A stretch of DNA of 64,000 nucleotides from Streptomyces sp. NBC_00690. Its GTDB lineage: Bacteria; Actinomycetota; Actinomycetes; Streptomycetales; Streptomycetaceae. The stretch's first letter is position 1. Every line of letters begins with the position of its first letter. The stretch is from the NCBI RefSeq assembly GCF_036226685.1, contig NZ_CP109009.1, forward strand, positions 2,542,001-2,606,000, given 5' to 3'. Positions 1 to 7,618 of the stretch are shown in pieces. The notes beneath the pieces were generated by a model, which ran no database searches, was not told where the DNA came from, and saw only the letters and a program-made list of their open reading frames with translations. Both the position numbers and the translations under genes were made by a program.

Positions 1-90
1 GCTTCGGACGAGCCCGGCCAGAAGGTGGTTGTGGGATACCAACGGGGCGGCGACTCCAAAACGGCCGAGGTCACCTTGGGCGAGATCTAA
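1..90 (+). CDS. HtrA-like serine protease, C-terminal end (partial)
   Basis: The gene begins before the window. The last 29 codons end in GEI and TAA. The visible run (DEPGQKVVVGY, a short hydrophilic turn, then TAEVTLGEI) matches the last beta strands of a PDZ domain as found at the C-terminus of trypsin-like HtrA/DegP proteases of actinobacteria. These are usually membrane-anchored or secreted quality-control proteases, but the catalytic part is outside the window. Another PDZ protein cannot be excluded. Confidence 0.6.
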   Translation, partial: ASDEPGQKVVVGYQRGGDSKTAEVTLGEI

Positions 91-221
91 GCCCGCCGAC
101 CTCAACCTTCAACCTTCAACCGACTGCCCCCATTTGGGCCCTGAACTTTTCCGATGGCCCAGGGAACCTCCCGCTCGGCCCTGAACCTGTCCGATGTGCA
201 AGAAGACCCCCACTCGTGGCT

Positions 222-485
222 GAACTCATGGATGGAGCCGGGGCAGGGGGGCAAGCAGCCCTGATGGTGGTGTTGACCACGCGCCCCGAGCTCAACCCGC
301 GGATAGAGCCAGGCGCAAGCAGAACTGGTTGCGCCACTGGGCACCTGCCCTGAGCCCGACTTCCTGACTCTTGGACGAGCTGGGGGCAAGCAAGACCTGG
401 TTGCGGTATTGGGTAGCACCCGTCCTGAGCCCGACTTATGGACGAGCTAGGGGCAGGTATGCCTGGTTGCGGTATTGGGGGCGCG
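222..485. repeat. Degenerate tandem repeat, about four units of 60-75 bp
   Basis: Blocks starting near 222, 291, 351 and 425 share the order CTGA(G/A)C-(n), GGA(C/T)GAGC(T/C), GGGGCA(A/G), then CTGGTTGCGGTATTGGG. The last two units are the closest to each other, and the first two have diverged strongly. This is part of an 850-base gap (91-941) with no convincing gene. Short frames crossing it have poor codon bias. Confidence 0.5.
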
Positions 486-674
486 CAGGGGGTGTCCCCG
501 GAAGCGTCGGCGGCTTCAGAGCCGCCACCAACGGGCCAGCCGCTGGCCGCCGGCGCTGAGGAGTCACGCCCGAAAGCACCCCCACCACCCGCACCAACCC
601 CACCCCCAGCCGGACCACCCAAAGCCCCGCCCCCCAGACCAGCCCCCACAACACAAGCTCCACCCGCCCCACCC

Positions 675-806
675 AGCCCGTCCGGCGCTTGAGGACGGAA
701 CCCTCCACCCCCAGGGCTGAGCTCACAGAACGGGCTCCGCCCGGAAACAGTCAAAACCCGCAGCCCCGGATCACCTCAGCCCGTCCGGCGCTTGAGGACG
801 GAACCC
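675..806. repeat. Two copies of a Streptomyces intergenic repeat
   Basis: A 29-base sequence built around CCGTCCGGCGCTTGAGGACGG occurs identically at 675-703 and 778-806, 103 bases apart. Each copy contains a short inverted repeat (CCGTCC/GGACGG). I know this sequence type as a dispersed intergenic element in Streptomyces genomes. No transposase is nearby. Confidence 0.7.
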
Positions 807-888
807 CCCGCCACCCAAGGCGGAAACCCAGGCACAGGCCCCACCCGGACCAAGCTAGGCCCCCACCCGGACCAAGCCCCACCCGGGC

Positions 889-911
889 CCCCGGAGATTC
901 ACTCTCCGGGG
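889..911 (-). terminator. Stem-loop terminator after the 942-1148 gene
   Basis: A perfect 9-bp stem (CCCCGGAGA/TCTCCGGGG) with a 5-nt loop lies 31 bases past the stop of the minus-strand gene. There is no T-run, as is common in Streptomyces. Confidence 0.5.
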
Positions 912-941
912 ACCCGTTCGCACAGCCGTCCCCCCGGAAAG

Positions 942-1148
942 CTACTCCGGGGCGTCCAGGCTCATGGGGCCGTAGATCTTGGTCGCGTCTTCCGAGAGGT
1001 GAATCTGGTCCGCGCCGCCGTCTCGCAGCTCCTTCCAGTGCTCACCGAGCCAGGATTCCGCGTCCCCCTGCGTCGTGAACTCCTCCGGCTCGACGGCCGG
1101 CTGGACCTCCGTTCCGTCGGACTTCTCGAACCGCCACGTCCATGCCAT
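942..1148 (-). CDS. Small conserved protein of unknown function (68 aa)
   Basis: The 68-residue product begins MAWTWRFEKSDG and is acidic and soluble, with no signal or membrane segment. The ATG at 1148 was chosen because GGGAGG lies about 6 bases upstream; longer in-frame extensions have no ribosome site. I recall similar short tryptophan-rich proteins in many Streptomyces but no known role. It is divergent from the cobalamin gene at 1241, with 92 bases between the starts. Confidence 0.7.
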   Translation of the reverse strand: MAWTWRFEKSDGTEVQPAVEPEEFTTQGDAESWLGEHWKELRDGGADQIHLSEDATKIYGPMSLDAPE

Positions 1149-1240
1149 GTACGCCTCCCTGAGTCCCGCAAAGGATCTCTGTCCTGCCCGCAGCGTATCC
1201 GGGCGCGCACTGCCTGCGGTGAAGAGGCAGGATCGGGGAT

Positions 1241-2440
1241 GTGGAAGTGACTTTGCTCGGCACCGGATCTCCTGCCGGTCTCCCTCAGCCCGACTGTCCC
1301 TGCGCCGCGTGTGCCGCTGCCCGTGGCTCACGCGCCAGGGCAGCCACCGCGCTGCTCATCGACGGGGCGCTACTCCTGGATCTGACGCCCGGAGCCGCCC
1401 TGGCCGCAGCGCGGGCAGGGCATTCGCTCGTGGGCGTACGACAGGTGTTGTTGACTCACCCGCACGACGGACCGGCTGTCGAGTTGCCCGCGGGGCTACC
1501 GTCGGCGGGGCGGGTTCCCGATGGACGGGTGTTGACGTTGATCAGCGGTCACCGGGTGCGGGCGGTGGCGATGGACCACCCGGGCACGGGCTACGAGGTC
1601 TCCTCCCCCGAGGGCGATCGGCTGCTGTACCTGCCTCCGGGTGGCGCTCCGGCCGGTGTCGCGGAGGGGCGGGCGGCCTACGAGATGGTCGTGGCCGATG
1701 TCGTGGGGCGTCCGGATGCGATCGCGCGACTGAGGGCCGTCGGGGCGATCGGCGCGACCACGGACGTGATCGCCGTCCACATCGGCCATGAAGTCCCCGG
1801 TGGGCCCGAGTTGGACCGCCGGCTCGCCGCCGCGGGTGCGCGGACCGTGCCGGACGGGACGACGCTGGTGGTCGGCGAGTACCACGCCGTCCCTGATGTG
1901 CCCCGGCGCACCCTGGTCACCGGTGGGGCGCGTTCGGGCAAGTCCTTGGAGGCCGAACGTCGGCTGGAGACCTTCCCCGGGGTGTTGTACGTGGCCACGG
2001 GCGGTACCCGGCAGGGGGACGAGGAGTGGGCGGCCCGGGTGGACCTGCACCGCGACCGTCGGCCGGGGTCCTGGCGTACCGCGGAGACCTGTGATCTCGT
2101 CCCGCTGCTCGCAGAGGACGGCCCGCCTCTGTTGATCGACTGCCTTTCGTTGTGGCTCACCGACGCGATGGACCAGGTGGGCGCCTGGGACGACGCGCAG
2201 TGGCGGGAGAGCGGTGAGACCGCGCTGCGCAAGAAGGTGACCGAGTTGGTCACGGCGGTGCGGGAGACTCCGCGCACGCTCGTCGCGGTGACGAACGAGG
2301 CCGGGTCGGGAGTGGTCCCCGCCACCGCGTCGGGGCGCCGCTTCCGTGATGAGCTCGGTCGGCTGAACGCCGCCTTCGCGGCGGAGTGCGAGCAGGTGTT
2401 GCTGGTGGTCGCCGGGCAGCCACTGGTGCTCCGGAGCTGA
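1241..2440 (+). CDS. cobU: Adenosylcobinamide kinase / GTP guanylyltransferase with N-terminal MBL-like domain
   Basis: The C-terminal half phosphorylates adenosylcobinamide and then transfers GMP from GTP, making adenosylcobinamide-GDP for nucleotide-loop assembly. The P-loop GGARSGKS is at residues 228-235, and the rest follows CobU/CobP (LIDCLSLWLTD, then VTNEAGSGVVPATASGRRF). Residues 1-220 form a separate domain that opens GTGSPAGLPQPDCPCAAC, a metallo-beta-lactamase-like start seen in the longer actinobacterial form of this enzyme. Length is 399 residues against about 180 for the enterobacterial protein. GTG start. It is followed after 47 bases by cobT. The role of the N-terminal domain is unknown to me. 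Confidence 0.92.
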   Translation: MEVTLLGTGSPAGLPQPDCPCAACAAARGSRARAATALLIDGALLLDLTPGAALAAARAGHSLVGVRQVLLTHPHDGPAVELPAGLPSAGRVPDGRVLTLISGHRVRAVAMDHPGTGYEVSSPEGDRLLYLPPGGAPAGVAEGRAAYEMVVADVVGRPDAIARLRAVGAIGATTDVIAVHIGHEVPGGPELDRRLAAAGARTVPDGTTLVVGEYHAVPDVPRRTLVTGGARSGKSLEAERRLETFPGVLYVATGGTRQGDEEWAARVDLHRDRRPGSWRTAETCDLVPLLAEDGPPLLIDCLSLWLTDAMDQVGAWDDAQWRESGETALRKKVTELVTAVRETPRTLVAVTNEAGSGVVPATASGRRFRDELGRLNAAFAAECEQVLLVVAGQPLVLRS

Positions 2441-2487
2441 TCGACGGGGTAGGCGGATGGCCGGGGCGGGCGGGTACTGTTCGGCGA

Positions 2488-3594
2488 ATGAGCAGGCTGA
2501 ATCTCGATGACTTCTCCGATCTGATCGAGCGCCCGGACAGTGGCCTCCGCCAGCGTGCTGAGGAACACCGGGCCCGGCTCGCCGTTCCCCCCGGAGCGCT
2601 GGGTCGACTCGACGAGTTGGGCGAGTGGCTTTCGCTCGCTCAGGGCCGGGTACCGGTGAAGCCCATCGGTCAGCCGCGCGTGGTGCTGTTCGCCGGTGAC
2701 CACGCGGTGGCGGCGCTGGGGGTGTCGGGCCGGGAGGCGGGGTCGGCGCACCGGTTGGTCCGGGCCGTGTTGGAAGGGGCGAGTCCCGTCGCGGTGGTGG
2801 CCCGCCAGGCGGATGTTCAGGTGCGCGTCATCGACGCCGGCTTGGACTGCGATCCCGATCTGCTGCCGGACGACGTGGTGCGCCATCGGGTGCGGCGCGG
2901 CAGCGGGCGCATCGACATCGAGGACGCGCTGACGGTCGATGAGACGGAGCGTGCGGTACGCCTGGGTATGGCGATCGCCGATGAGGAGGCGGATTCCGGC
3001 ACTGACCTGGTGGTGCTCGGTGATCTGAGCGTCGGTGGCACCACTGCCGCCTCGACGTTGATCGCGGCGCTGTGCGGTACGGACGCTTCGGTGGTGACGG
3101 GTCGTGGTGGCGCGGGCATCGACGATCTGGCATGGATGCGCAAGTGTGCCGCGATCCGGGATTCGTTGCGCCGTGCCCGCCCGGTGCTGGGCGATCAGTT
3201 GGAGTTGCTGGCCGCGGTGGGGGGCGCCGAGTTGGCGGCGATGACCGGCTTCCTCCTCCAGAGTGCGACGCGACGGATGCCCGTGATTCTGGACGGAGTG
3301 GTTTCGGCCGCTTGTGCGCTGGTGGGGCAGCGGGCTGCGTACCGCGCACCGGACTGGTGGCTGGCCGGCCAGTTGACCGGGGAGCCCGCCCAGGCGAAGG
3401 CGTTGGACCGGATGGCGCTCACCCCGTTGCTGGACCATGGCGTAACGGCGGGGGAAGGCACCGGAGCGCTGCTCGCCCTCCCTCTCGTCCGGGCGGCTGC
3501 CGCACTGGCTGCCGAGTTGCCTGAGCGTCCCGAGCCCGGTGAGCCGACTGAGGAGCAGGACGAGTCGACGTCCGCGGGGGACGACCGGGACTGA
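2488..3594 (+). CDS. cobT: Nicotinate-nucleotide--dimethylbenzimidazole phosphoribosyltransferase
   Basis: CobT makes alpha-ribazole phosphate from dimethylbenzimidazole and nicotinate mononucleotide, giving the lower ligand of cobalamin. The protein has 368 residues, near the family's usual 350. GALGRLDELGEW near the N-terminus and the C-terminal GVTAGEGTGALLALPLV are family hallmarks. Glu323 in GEGTGA corresponds to the catalytic base (Glu317 of the Salmonella enzyme). The ATG at 2488 was chosen over an upstream in-frame start because it matches family N-termini. It lies 47 bases after cobU on the same strand, so the two are probably cotranscribed. Confidence 0.93.
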   Translation: MSRLNLDDFSDLIERPDSGLRQRAEEHRARLAVPPGALGRLDELGEWLSLAQGRVPVKPIGQPRVVLFAGDHAVAALGVSGREAGSAHRLVRAVLEGASPVAVVARQADVQVRVIDAGLDCDPDLLPDDVVRHRVRRGSGRIDIEDALTVDETERAVRLGMAIADEEADSGTDLVVLGDLSVGGTTAASTLIAALCGTDASVVTGRGGAGIDDLAWMRKCAAIRDSLRRARPVLGDQLELLAAVGGAELAAMTGFLLQSATRRMPVILDGVVSAACALVGQRAAYRAPDWWLAGQLTGEPAQAKALDRMALTPLLDHGVTAGEGTGALLALPLVRAAAALAAELPERPEPGEPTEEQDESTSAGDDRD

Positions 3595-3683
3595 GCCCCG
3601 CCCCCGCGGGGAGCGATCGGGACGGTTTCGCTCGTGGCACGCAGTGACGAGCACGGAGGCTGCGGGCGTAGAAGTTTGGGGCA

Positions 3684-3713
3684 TGACGGCCGTGGGGCGC
3701 GGACGGGCCGTCA
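3684..3713. terminator. Stem-loop between convergent cobT and the membrane protein gene
   Basis: An 8-bp perfect stem (TGACGGCC/GGCCGTCA) has a 14-nt loop. Its right arm covers the stop codon of the minus-strand gene. It is placed to end transcription from both sides. Confidence 0.4.
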
Positions 3714-4466
3714 GCGTCCCAGTCGCTCGGGGTCGGGCGTACCGCCGATCAGGTCCTGGAACTTGCGGCGCGGTCCGTCCCAGCGTCGATCGTGTCGATA
3801 GGCGCGCAGCCAGGCGCGGGCCCGGGACTTCGGCCTGCGGCGGTAGAAGCGCCGCGCCCAGGGCGAGGTGGGCTTCGCCAGCCGAACCGCGCCGAAGATC
3901 GCCACGAAGGGCACCAGGGTGCCCATGAGCGCCAGTTGTGGTTTCCCCTTGAAGAGGGTGACGATCACCAGCAGGAAGTTCAGTACGAGGGTGCTGATCA
4001 GGGTGGCGCGGTTCTGTCGTTCGTCCGGGGTGAGGCTGTCCACGCCGAGTGGTGAGAAGCCGCTGAGCACGAGCATGGCGAGTGCGGTGGCCACGATGAC
4101 GGCTTCGACGCTCTGCCGGCCCTCTTCGGTCCAGTACACGTCGTCCGTGTGGACGATCAGCGCGAACTCGTCCAGGACGAGTCCCGCCCCCACCCCGAAG
4201 ATCACTGCGCAGACGGCCGCGGTGACGCCGTGCTGTCCGCTGCCCACGGCGCCGAAGCCGCCCACGAGGGTGAGGATGACTCCGGGCACCACATGGTGGA
4301 TGTGCACCCCTCCCCCCGATGCGATGTTGCGGAAGGGGCCGCGGCCCGCGCGGATCATGCGGGTGATCACACGGGTGATGAGGAAGGTCAGTACGAAGGA
4401 GGCGAGGGCGAGGAACATCGGGAGCTTTCCCGGCTCGACGATGTTGGTGGAGAACCAGTGCCCCAT
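3711..4466 (-). CDS. Integral membrane protein of unknown function (251 aa)
   Basis: The 251-residue protein has about six hydrophobic helices, starting with MFLALASFVLTFLITRVI, and a basic C-terminal tail rich in Arg. A conserved-looking GGGVHIHHVVPGV stretch follows the first helix; the histidines there could bind metal, but that is inference. The ATG at 4466 has GGAGGA 8 bases upstream. The gene is inserted on the opposite strand between cobT and cobS. I do not recognise a function, and its place among cobalamin genes is not proof of a role there. Confidence 0.8.
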   Translation of the reverse strand: MGHWFSTNIVEPGKLPMFLALASFVLTFLITRVITRMIRAGRGPFRNIASGGGVHIHHVVPGVILTLVGGFGAVGSGQHGVTAAVCAVIFGVGAGLVLDEFALIVHTDDVYWTEEGRQSVEAVIVATALAMLVLSGFSPLGVDSLTPDERQNRATLISTLVLNFLLVIVTLFKGKPQLALMGTLVPFVAIFGAVRLAKPTSPWARRFYRRRPKSRARAWLRAYRHDRRWDGPRRKFQDLIGGTPDPERLGR

Positions 4467-4482
4467 AGAAAGTCCTCCCGTT

Positions 4483-4499
4483 TTGCGCGATATGCGCAA
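4483..4499. promoter_or_regulatory. Palindrome in the divergent region before cobS
   Basis: TTGCGC-GATAT-GCGCAA is a perfect 6-bp dyad with a 5-base spacer, an A/T-containing island 17 bases upstream of the membrane protein start. It looks like a binding site for a dimeric regulator. Which one is unknown. Confidence 0.4.
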
Positions 4500-4600
4500 T
4501 TTACCGTCGCCGGCGGGACAGCGGGCGGGATCATCGAGCGGAGATCTCCTGTGGTGGCGCGGGAATCGGCCGCCGAACAGGTCCGGGCTACCCTTCGGCG

Positions 4601-5398
4601 GTGAGTGAAGCACCCGTCTCCACGGCTATGACCGGCATACGTTTCGCCTTTGGCACCCTCAGCATCCTGCCCGTGCGCATCACGCGCTGGGACCGTGAGG
4701 CCGCGCGGGCCGGGATGGCGTGCGCGCCGCTGGTGGGCGTGGTGGTCGGTCTGGTCGCGGCCGGGGCGGGCGGGTTGTTCATCCTCCTGGGCGCCGGGCC
4801 ACTGCTGGTGGCGATCGCGACCGCGACGGTGCCCGCCGTCCTCACCCGCGCCCTCCATCTGGACGGACTCGCCGATACGGCCGACGGGCTCGGCAGCGCG
4901 CGCCCCGCCGAGGACGCGCTGAGGGTCATGAAGAAGTCGGACATCGGTCCCTTCGGCGTGCTGACGCTGCTGTTCACCCTGCTGGCGCAGGTCGCGGCCC
5001 TGTCCGAGTTGTACGCGCAGGGCTGGGGCCATGGAGCGCTCGGCGCGGTCATCTGCCAGGTCGCCGCTCGGCTGGCGCTCACCCTCGCCGCCCGTACGGG
5101 AGTGCCGGCCGCCCGTGCCGAGGGCCTGGGCGCACTGGTGGCGGAGGTGCTCTCCGTACGGTCCGCGTTGGCGATCACCGCAGGGGTGACGTTGCTCTGT
5201 GCCGCGGCCGGCTGGCTGTTCGGCCCCGGTCCGCTCGGTGCACTGCACATGGCACTGGCCGTCGTGAGCGGACTGCTGGCCGCCCAGTTGCTGCTTCGGC
5301 ACTGCGTACGACGCTTCGACGGGGTGACCGGGGACGTGTTCGGTGCCGTGGCCGAGACATCCGCGACGATCTGCCTGGTGGCGCTGGCCCTGGGCTGA
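4601..5398 (+). CDS. cobS: Adenosylcobinamide-GDP ribazoletransferase (cobalamin synthase)
   Basis: CobS joins adenosylcobinamide-GDP to alpha-ribazole (phosphate), the final step of the nucleotide loop, in the membrane. The 265-residue protein has the family's hydrophobic profile. FGTLSILPV is followed by LHLDGLADTADGLG, the Asp-rich metal/substrate motif of CobS, then MKKSDIGPFG. The GTG at 4601 gives MSEAPVSTAMTGIRFAFG, in line with actinobacterial homologues. It is separated from cobU-cobT only by the divergent membrane protein gene. Confidence 0.93.
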   Translation: MSEAPVSTAMTGIRFAFGTLSILPVRITRWDREAARAGMACAPLVGVVVGLVAAGAGGLFILLGAGPLLVAIATATVPAVLTRALHLDGLADTADGLGSARPAEDALRVMKKSDIGPFGVLTLLFTLLAQVAALSELYAQGWGHGALGAVICQVAARLALTLAARTGVPAARAEGLGALVAEVLSVRSALAITAGVTLLCAAAGWLFGPGPLGALHMALAVVSGLLAAQLLLRHCVRRFDGVTGDVFGAVAETSATICLVALALG

Positions 5399-5779
5399 CC
5401 CCGGTGGGCCGCCCCCTTGCGAGTGCGTCGGTCGCCCCTTCGGGCGGTGGAGTGTGCGCCCGTGGTGAACGAAGTGCGGCCAGTACCGCGAACCGTGCTG
5501 CACAGGACGACGACGGCACCCCCGCGGAGGACGGCACCCCAAGTTCCGCTCCCCTCAAGGGAGTCCGCCCGTCCCCTCGCTCACGCCACACGAGTCTCAC
5601 CCCGCACTGCTCCCCCGGATGTCCTCAACCAGGGCGGACGCCACGGCCGGAGTGAACGGCTGCCGCCGTGAGCGACCCGTATGACCGCGCGTAGGCTCTT
5701 GCCGGGCGGGGTGTCGACCTATCCCCCCAACGGCCCCGAAATGGCCCCTCGAACTCAACGGAAGCGAGATTTCACCACC
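5399..5779 (+). other. Non-coding gap between cobS and pepA
   Basis: There are about 380 bases without a supported gene. The sequence GCGTAGGCTCTTG near 5688-5700 contains a TAGGCT hexamer, a common Streptomyces -10, about 80 bases before the pepA start. No good -35 is obvious. I see nothing else here. Confidence 0.3.
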
Positions 5780-7297
5780 GTGACTGCTCTCACTCTCAGC
5801 ACTGCCGGTGCCGCGACGCTGCGCGCCGACGCCCTGGTCATCGGGGTCGCAAAGGGCGACAAGGGCCCGGTGGTCGCACCGGGCGCAGAGGCCGTGGACA
5901 AGGCGTTCGACGGCAGGCTCGCCGCCGTACTGGAGACCCTCGGAGCCGGTGGCTCCGAGGGCGAGGTGACCAAGCTGGCCGCGCCGGCCGGCATCAAGGC
6001 ACCGCTGATCATCGCGGTCGGCCTCGGGTCCGTACCGAACGAGGACGAGGCGTACGGGGCCGAGTCCCTGCGCAGGGCCGCCGGCACCGCGGCCCGTACG
6101 CTCGCCGGCTCGAAGAAGGCCGCCTTCGCGCTGCCGATCGAGGCGTCGGAGGACGTCGAGGCGATCGCCGAGGGCGCGCTGCTGGGCGCGTACGCCTTCA
6201 TCGCCTACCAGGGCGGCGAAGGCAACAAGGGCGTGAAGGCTCCGCTCGCCGAGATCGCCCTGCTGGGCGCGAAGCCGCGGGACAAGGCGCACAAGGCTGC
6301 GGCCGAGCGTGCGCTCGCCATCACCGAGGAGCTGAACCGGGCCCGGGACCTGGTCAACACCCCGCCCAACGACCTGTACCCCGAGTCCTTCGCCGCCGTG
6401 GTCACCGCCGCGGGCAAGGAGCACGGCGTCAAGGTGCAGGTCCTTGACGACAAGGCGCTCCTCAAGGGCGGATACGGCGGCATCCTCGGCGTCGGGCAGG
6501 GCTCGCAGAACCCGCCGCGGTTGGTGAAGCTCACCTACACCCACTCCAAGGACGCCAAGACGCTGGCGCTGGTGGGCAAGGGCATCACCTACGACTCGGG
6601 CGGCATCTCCCTCAAGCCGGCCGGTCACAACGAGACCATGAAGTGCGACATGGCCGGCGCCGCCGCGGTGTTCGCCGCGGTCATCACCGTCGCGCGGCTG
6701 GGCCTACCGGTCAACGTCACCGGCTGGCTCGCCCTGGCGGAGAACATGCCGTCCGGTTCCGCCGTGCGCCCCGGCGATGTGCTGCGGATGTACAGCGGCA
6801 AGACGGTCGAGGTGCTCAACACCGACGCCGAGGGCCGGCTGGTGCTGGCGGACGCGCTCTGGAAGGCATCGGAGGAGAAGCCCGACGCAATCGTGGACGT
6901 GGCCACGCTGACCGGCGCCATGATGGTCGCGCTCGGCAACCGCACCTTCGGCATCATGGCCAACGACGACGCGTTCCGCACCGCGATCTACGAGACCGCG
7001 GAGGAGGCCGGCGAGCAGTCCTGGCCGATGCCGCTCCCGAGCGAACTGCGCAAGGGCATGGACTCCCCGACCGCGGACATCGCGAACATGGGCGAGCGGA
7101 TGGGCAGCGGCCTGGTGGCTGGTCTGTTCCTCCAGGAGTTCGTGGGCGAGGGCATCACCTGGGCGCACCTGGACATCGCCGGTCCGGCGTTCCACGAGGG
7201 AGCCCCGTACGGCTACACCCCCAAGGGCGGCACCGGCTCGTCCGTGCGCACCCTGGTCCGGCTGGCCGAGCGGATCGGCGCGGGCGAACTCGGCTGA
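5780..7297 (+). CDS. pepA: Leucyl aminopeptidase (M17 family)
   Basis: This cytosolic two-metal aminopeptidase releases N-terminal residues during peptide turnover. It has 505 residues, the usual M17 size. The C-terminal catalytic domain shows VGKGITYDSGGISLKP, then KCDMAGAAAV, and the signature NTDAEGRL at residues 347-354, which supplies metal ligands and the catalytic Arg. GTG at 5780 gives MTALTLSTAGAATLRADAL, matching Streptomyces PepA; the 33 extra upstream codons have no ribosome site. A strong terminator follows 14 bases after the stop. Confidence 0.95.
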   Translation: MTALTLSTAGAATLRADALVIGVAKGDKGPVVAPGAEAVDKAFDGRLAAVLETLGAGGSEGEVTKLAAPAGIKAPLIIAVGLGSVPNEDEAYGAESLRRAAGTAARTLAGSKKAAFALPIEASEDVEAIAEGALLGAYAFIAYQGGEGNKGVKAPLAEIALLGAKPRDKAHKAAAERALAITEELNRARDLVNTPPNDLYPESFAAVVTAAGKEHGVKVQVLDDKALLKGGYGGILGVGQGSQNPPRLVKLTYTHSKDAKTLALVGKGITYDSGGISLKPAGHNETMKCDMAGAAAVFAAVITVARLGLPVNVTGWLALAENMPSGSAVRPGDVLRMYSGKTVEVLNTDAEGRLVLADALWKASEEKPDAIVDVATLTGAMMVALGNRTFGIMANDDAFRTAIYETAEEAGEQSWPMPLPSELRKGMDSPTADIANMGERMGSGLVAGLFLQEFVGEGITWAHLDIAGPAFHEGAPYGYTPKGGTGSSVRTLVRLAERIGAGELG

Positions 7298-7310
7298 CGA
7301 CGCTTCGCAG

Positions 7311-7342
7311 GGTGGCGGCGAGTGGTTCCGTACGCCGCCACC
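7311..7342 (+). terminator. pepA terminator
   Basis: A perfect 10-bp stem (GGTGGCGGCG/CGCCGCCACC) has a 12-nt loop and starts 14 bases after the pepA stop codon. Confidence 0.75.
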
Positions 7343-7400
7343 CCTCGGAGGGTGCGTTCGCTCTCGACGAAATGCCGCTGTGGGCGGAATCGTTTCGGCC

Positions 7401-7426
7401 TTACCGGGGTTGTTACGCCCCGGTAA
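7401..7426. promoter_or_regulatory. Perfect 9-bp inverted repeat upstream of lpd
   Basis: TTACCGGGG and CCCCGGTAA surround the 8-base loop TTGTTACG. pepA already has its own terminator 60 bases earlier, so this may be a regulatory site or an RNA hairpin in the lpd leader rather than a second terminator. It ends 10 bases before the TGATCGATCA palindrome. Confidence 0.45.
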
Positions 7427-7435
7427 TGTTTGAGG

Positions 7436-7445
7436 TGATCGATCA
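7436..7445. promoter_or_regulatory. Palindrome TGATCGATCA upstream of lpd
   Basis: This perfect 10-base palindrome lies 173 bases before the lpd start. The same ten bases occur at 12343-12352 over the aceE promoter. Presence upstream of both ends of the pyruvate dehydrogenase block suggests a shared operator. Confidence 0.5.
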
Positions 7446-7618
7446 GACGCCAGAAGACACCCGCCCCGCGTCCCGTCTTCCCCCAACAAGTGCGAAGATG
7501 GGCTCGGCAGGACAGGGCCCACGACAGGGCCGAAGAAACGGCCGCACACCAGCCGAGAGGCCGGTCGTCCCCGGGAAGGGGACCCCGGCGACCGGCGCAC
7601 ATGCATGGAGGACGTGAC

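Noticed and set aside
1678..3684. 668-codon minus-strand open frame across cobU and cobT
   Set aside because: It is antisense to two clearly recognised genes; composition is Arg/Ser/His/Pro-rich as expected of a high-GC shadow frame, and no domain is visible.
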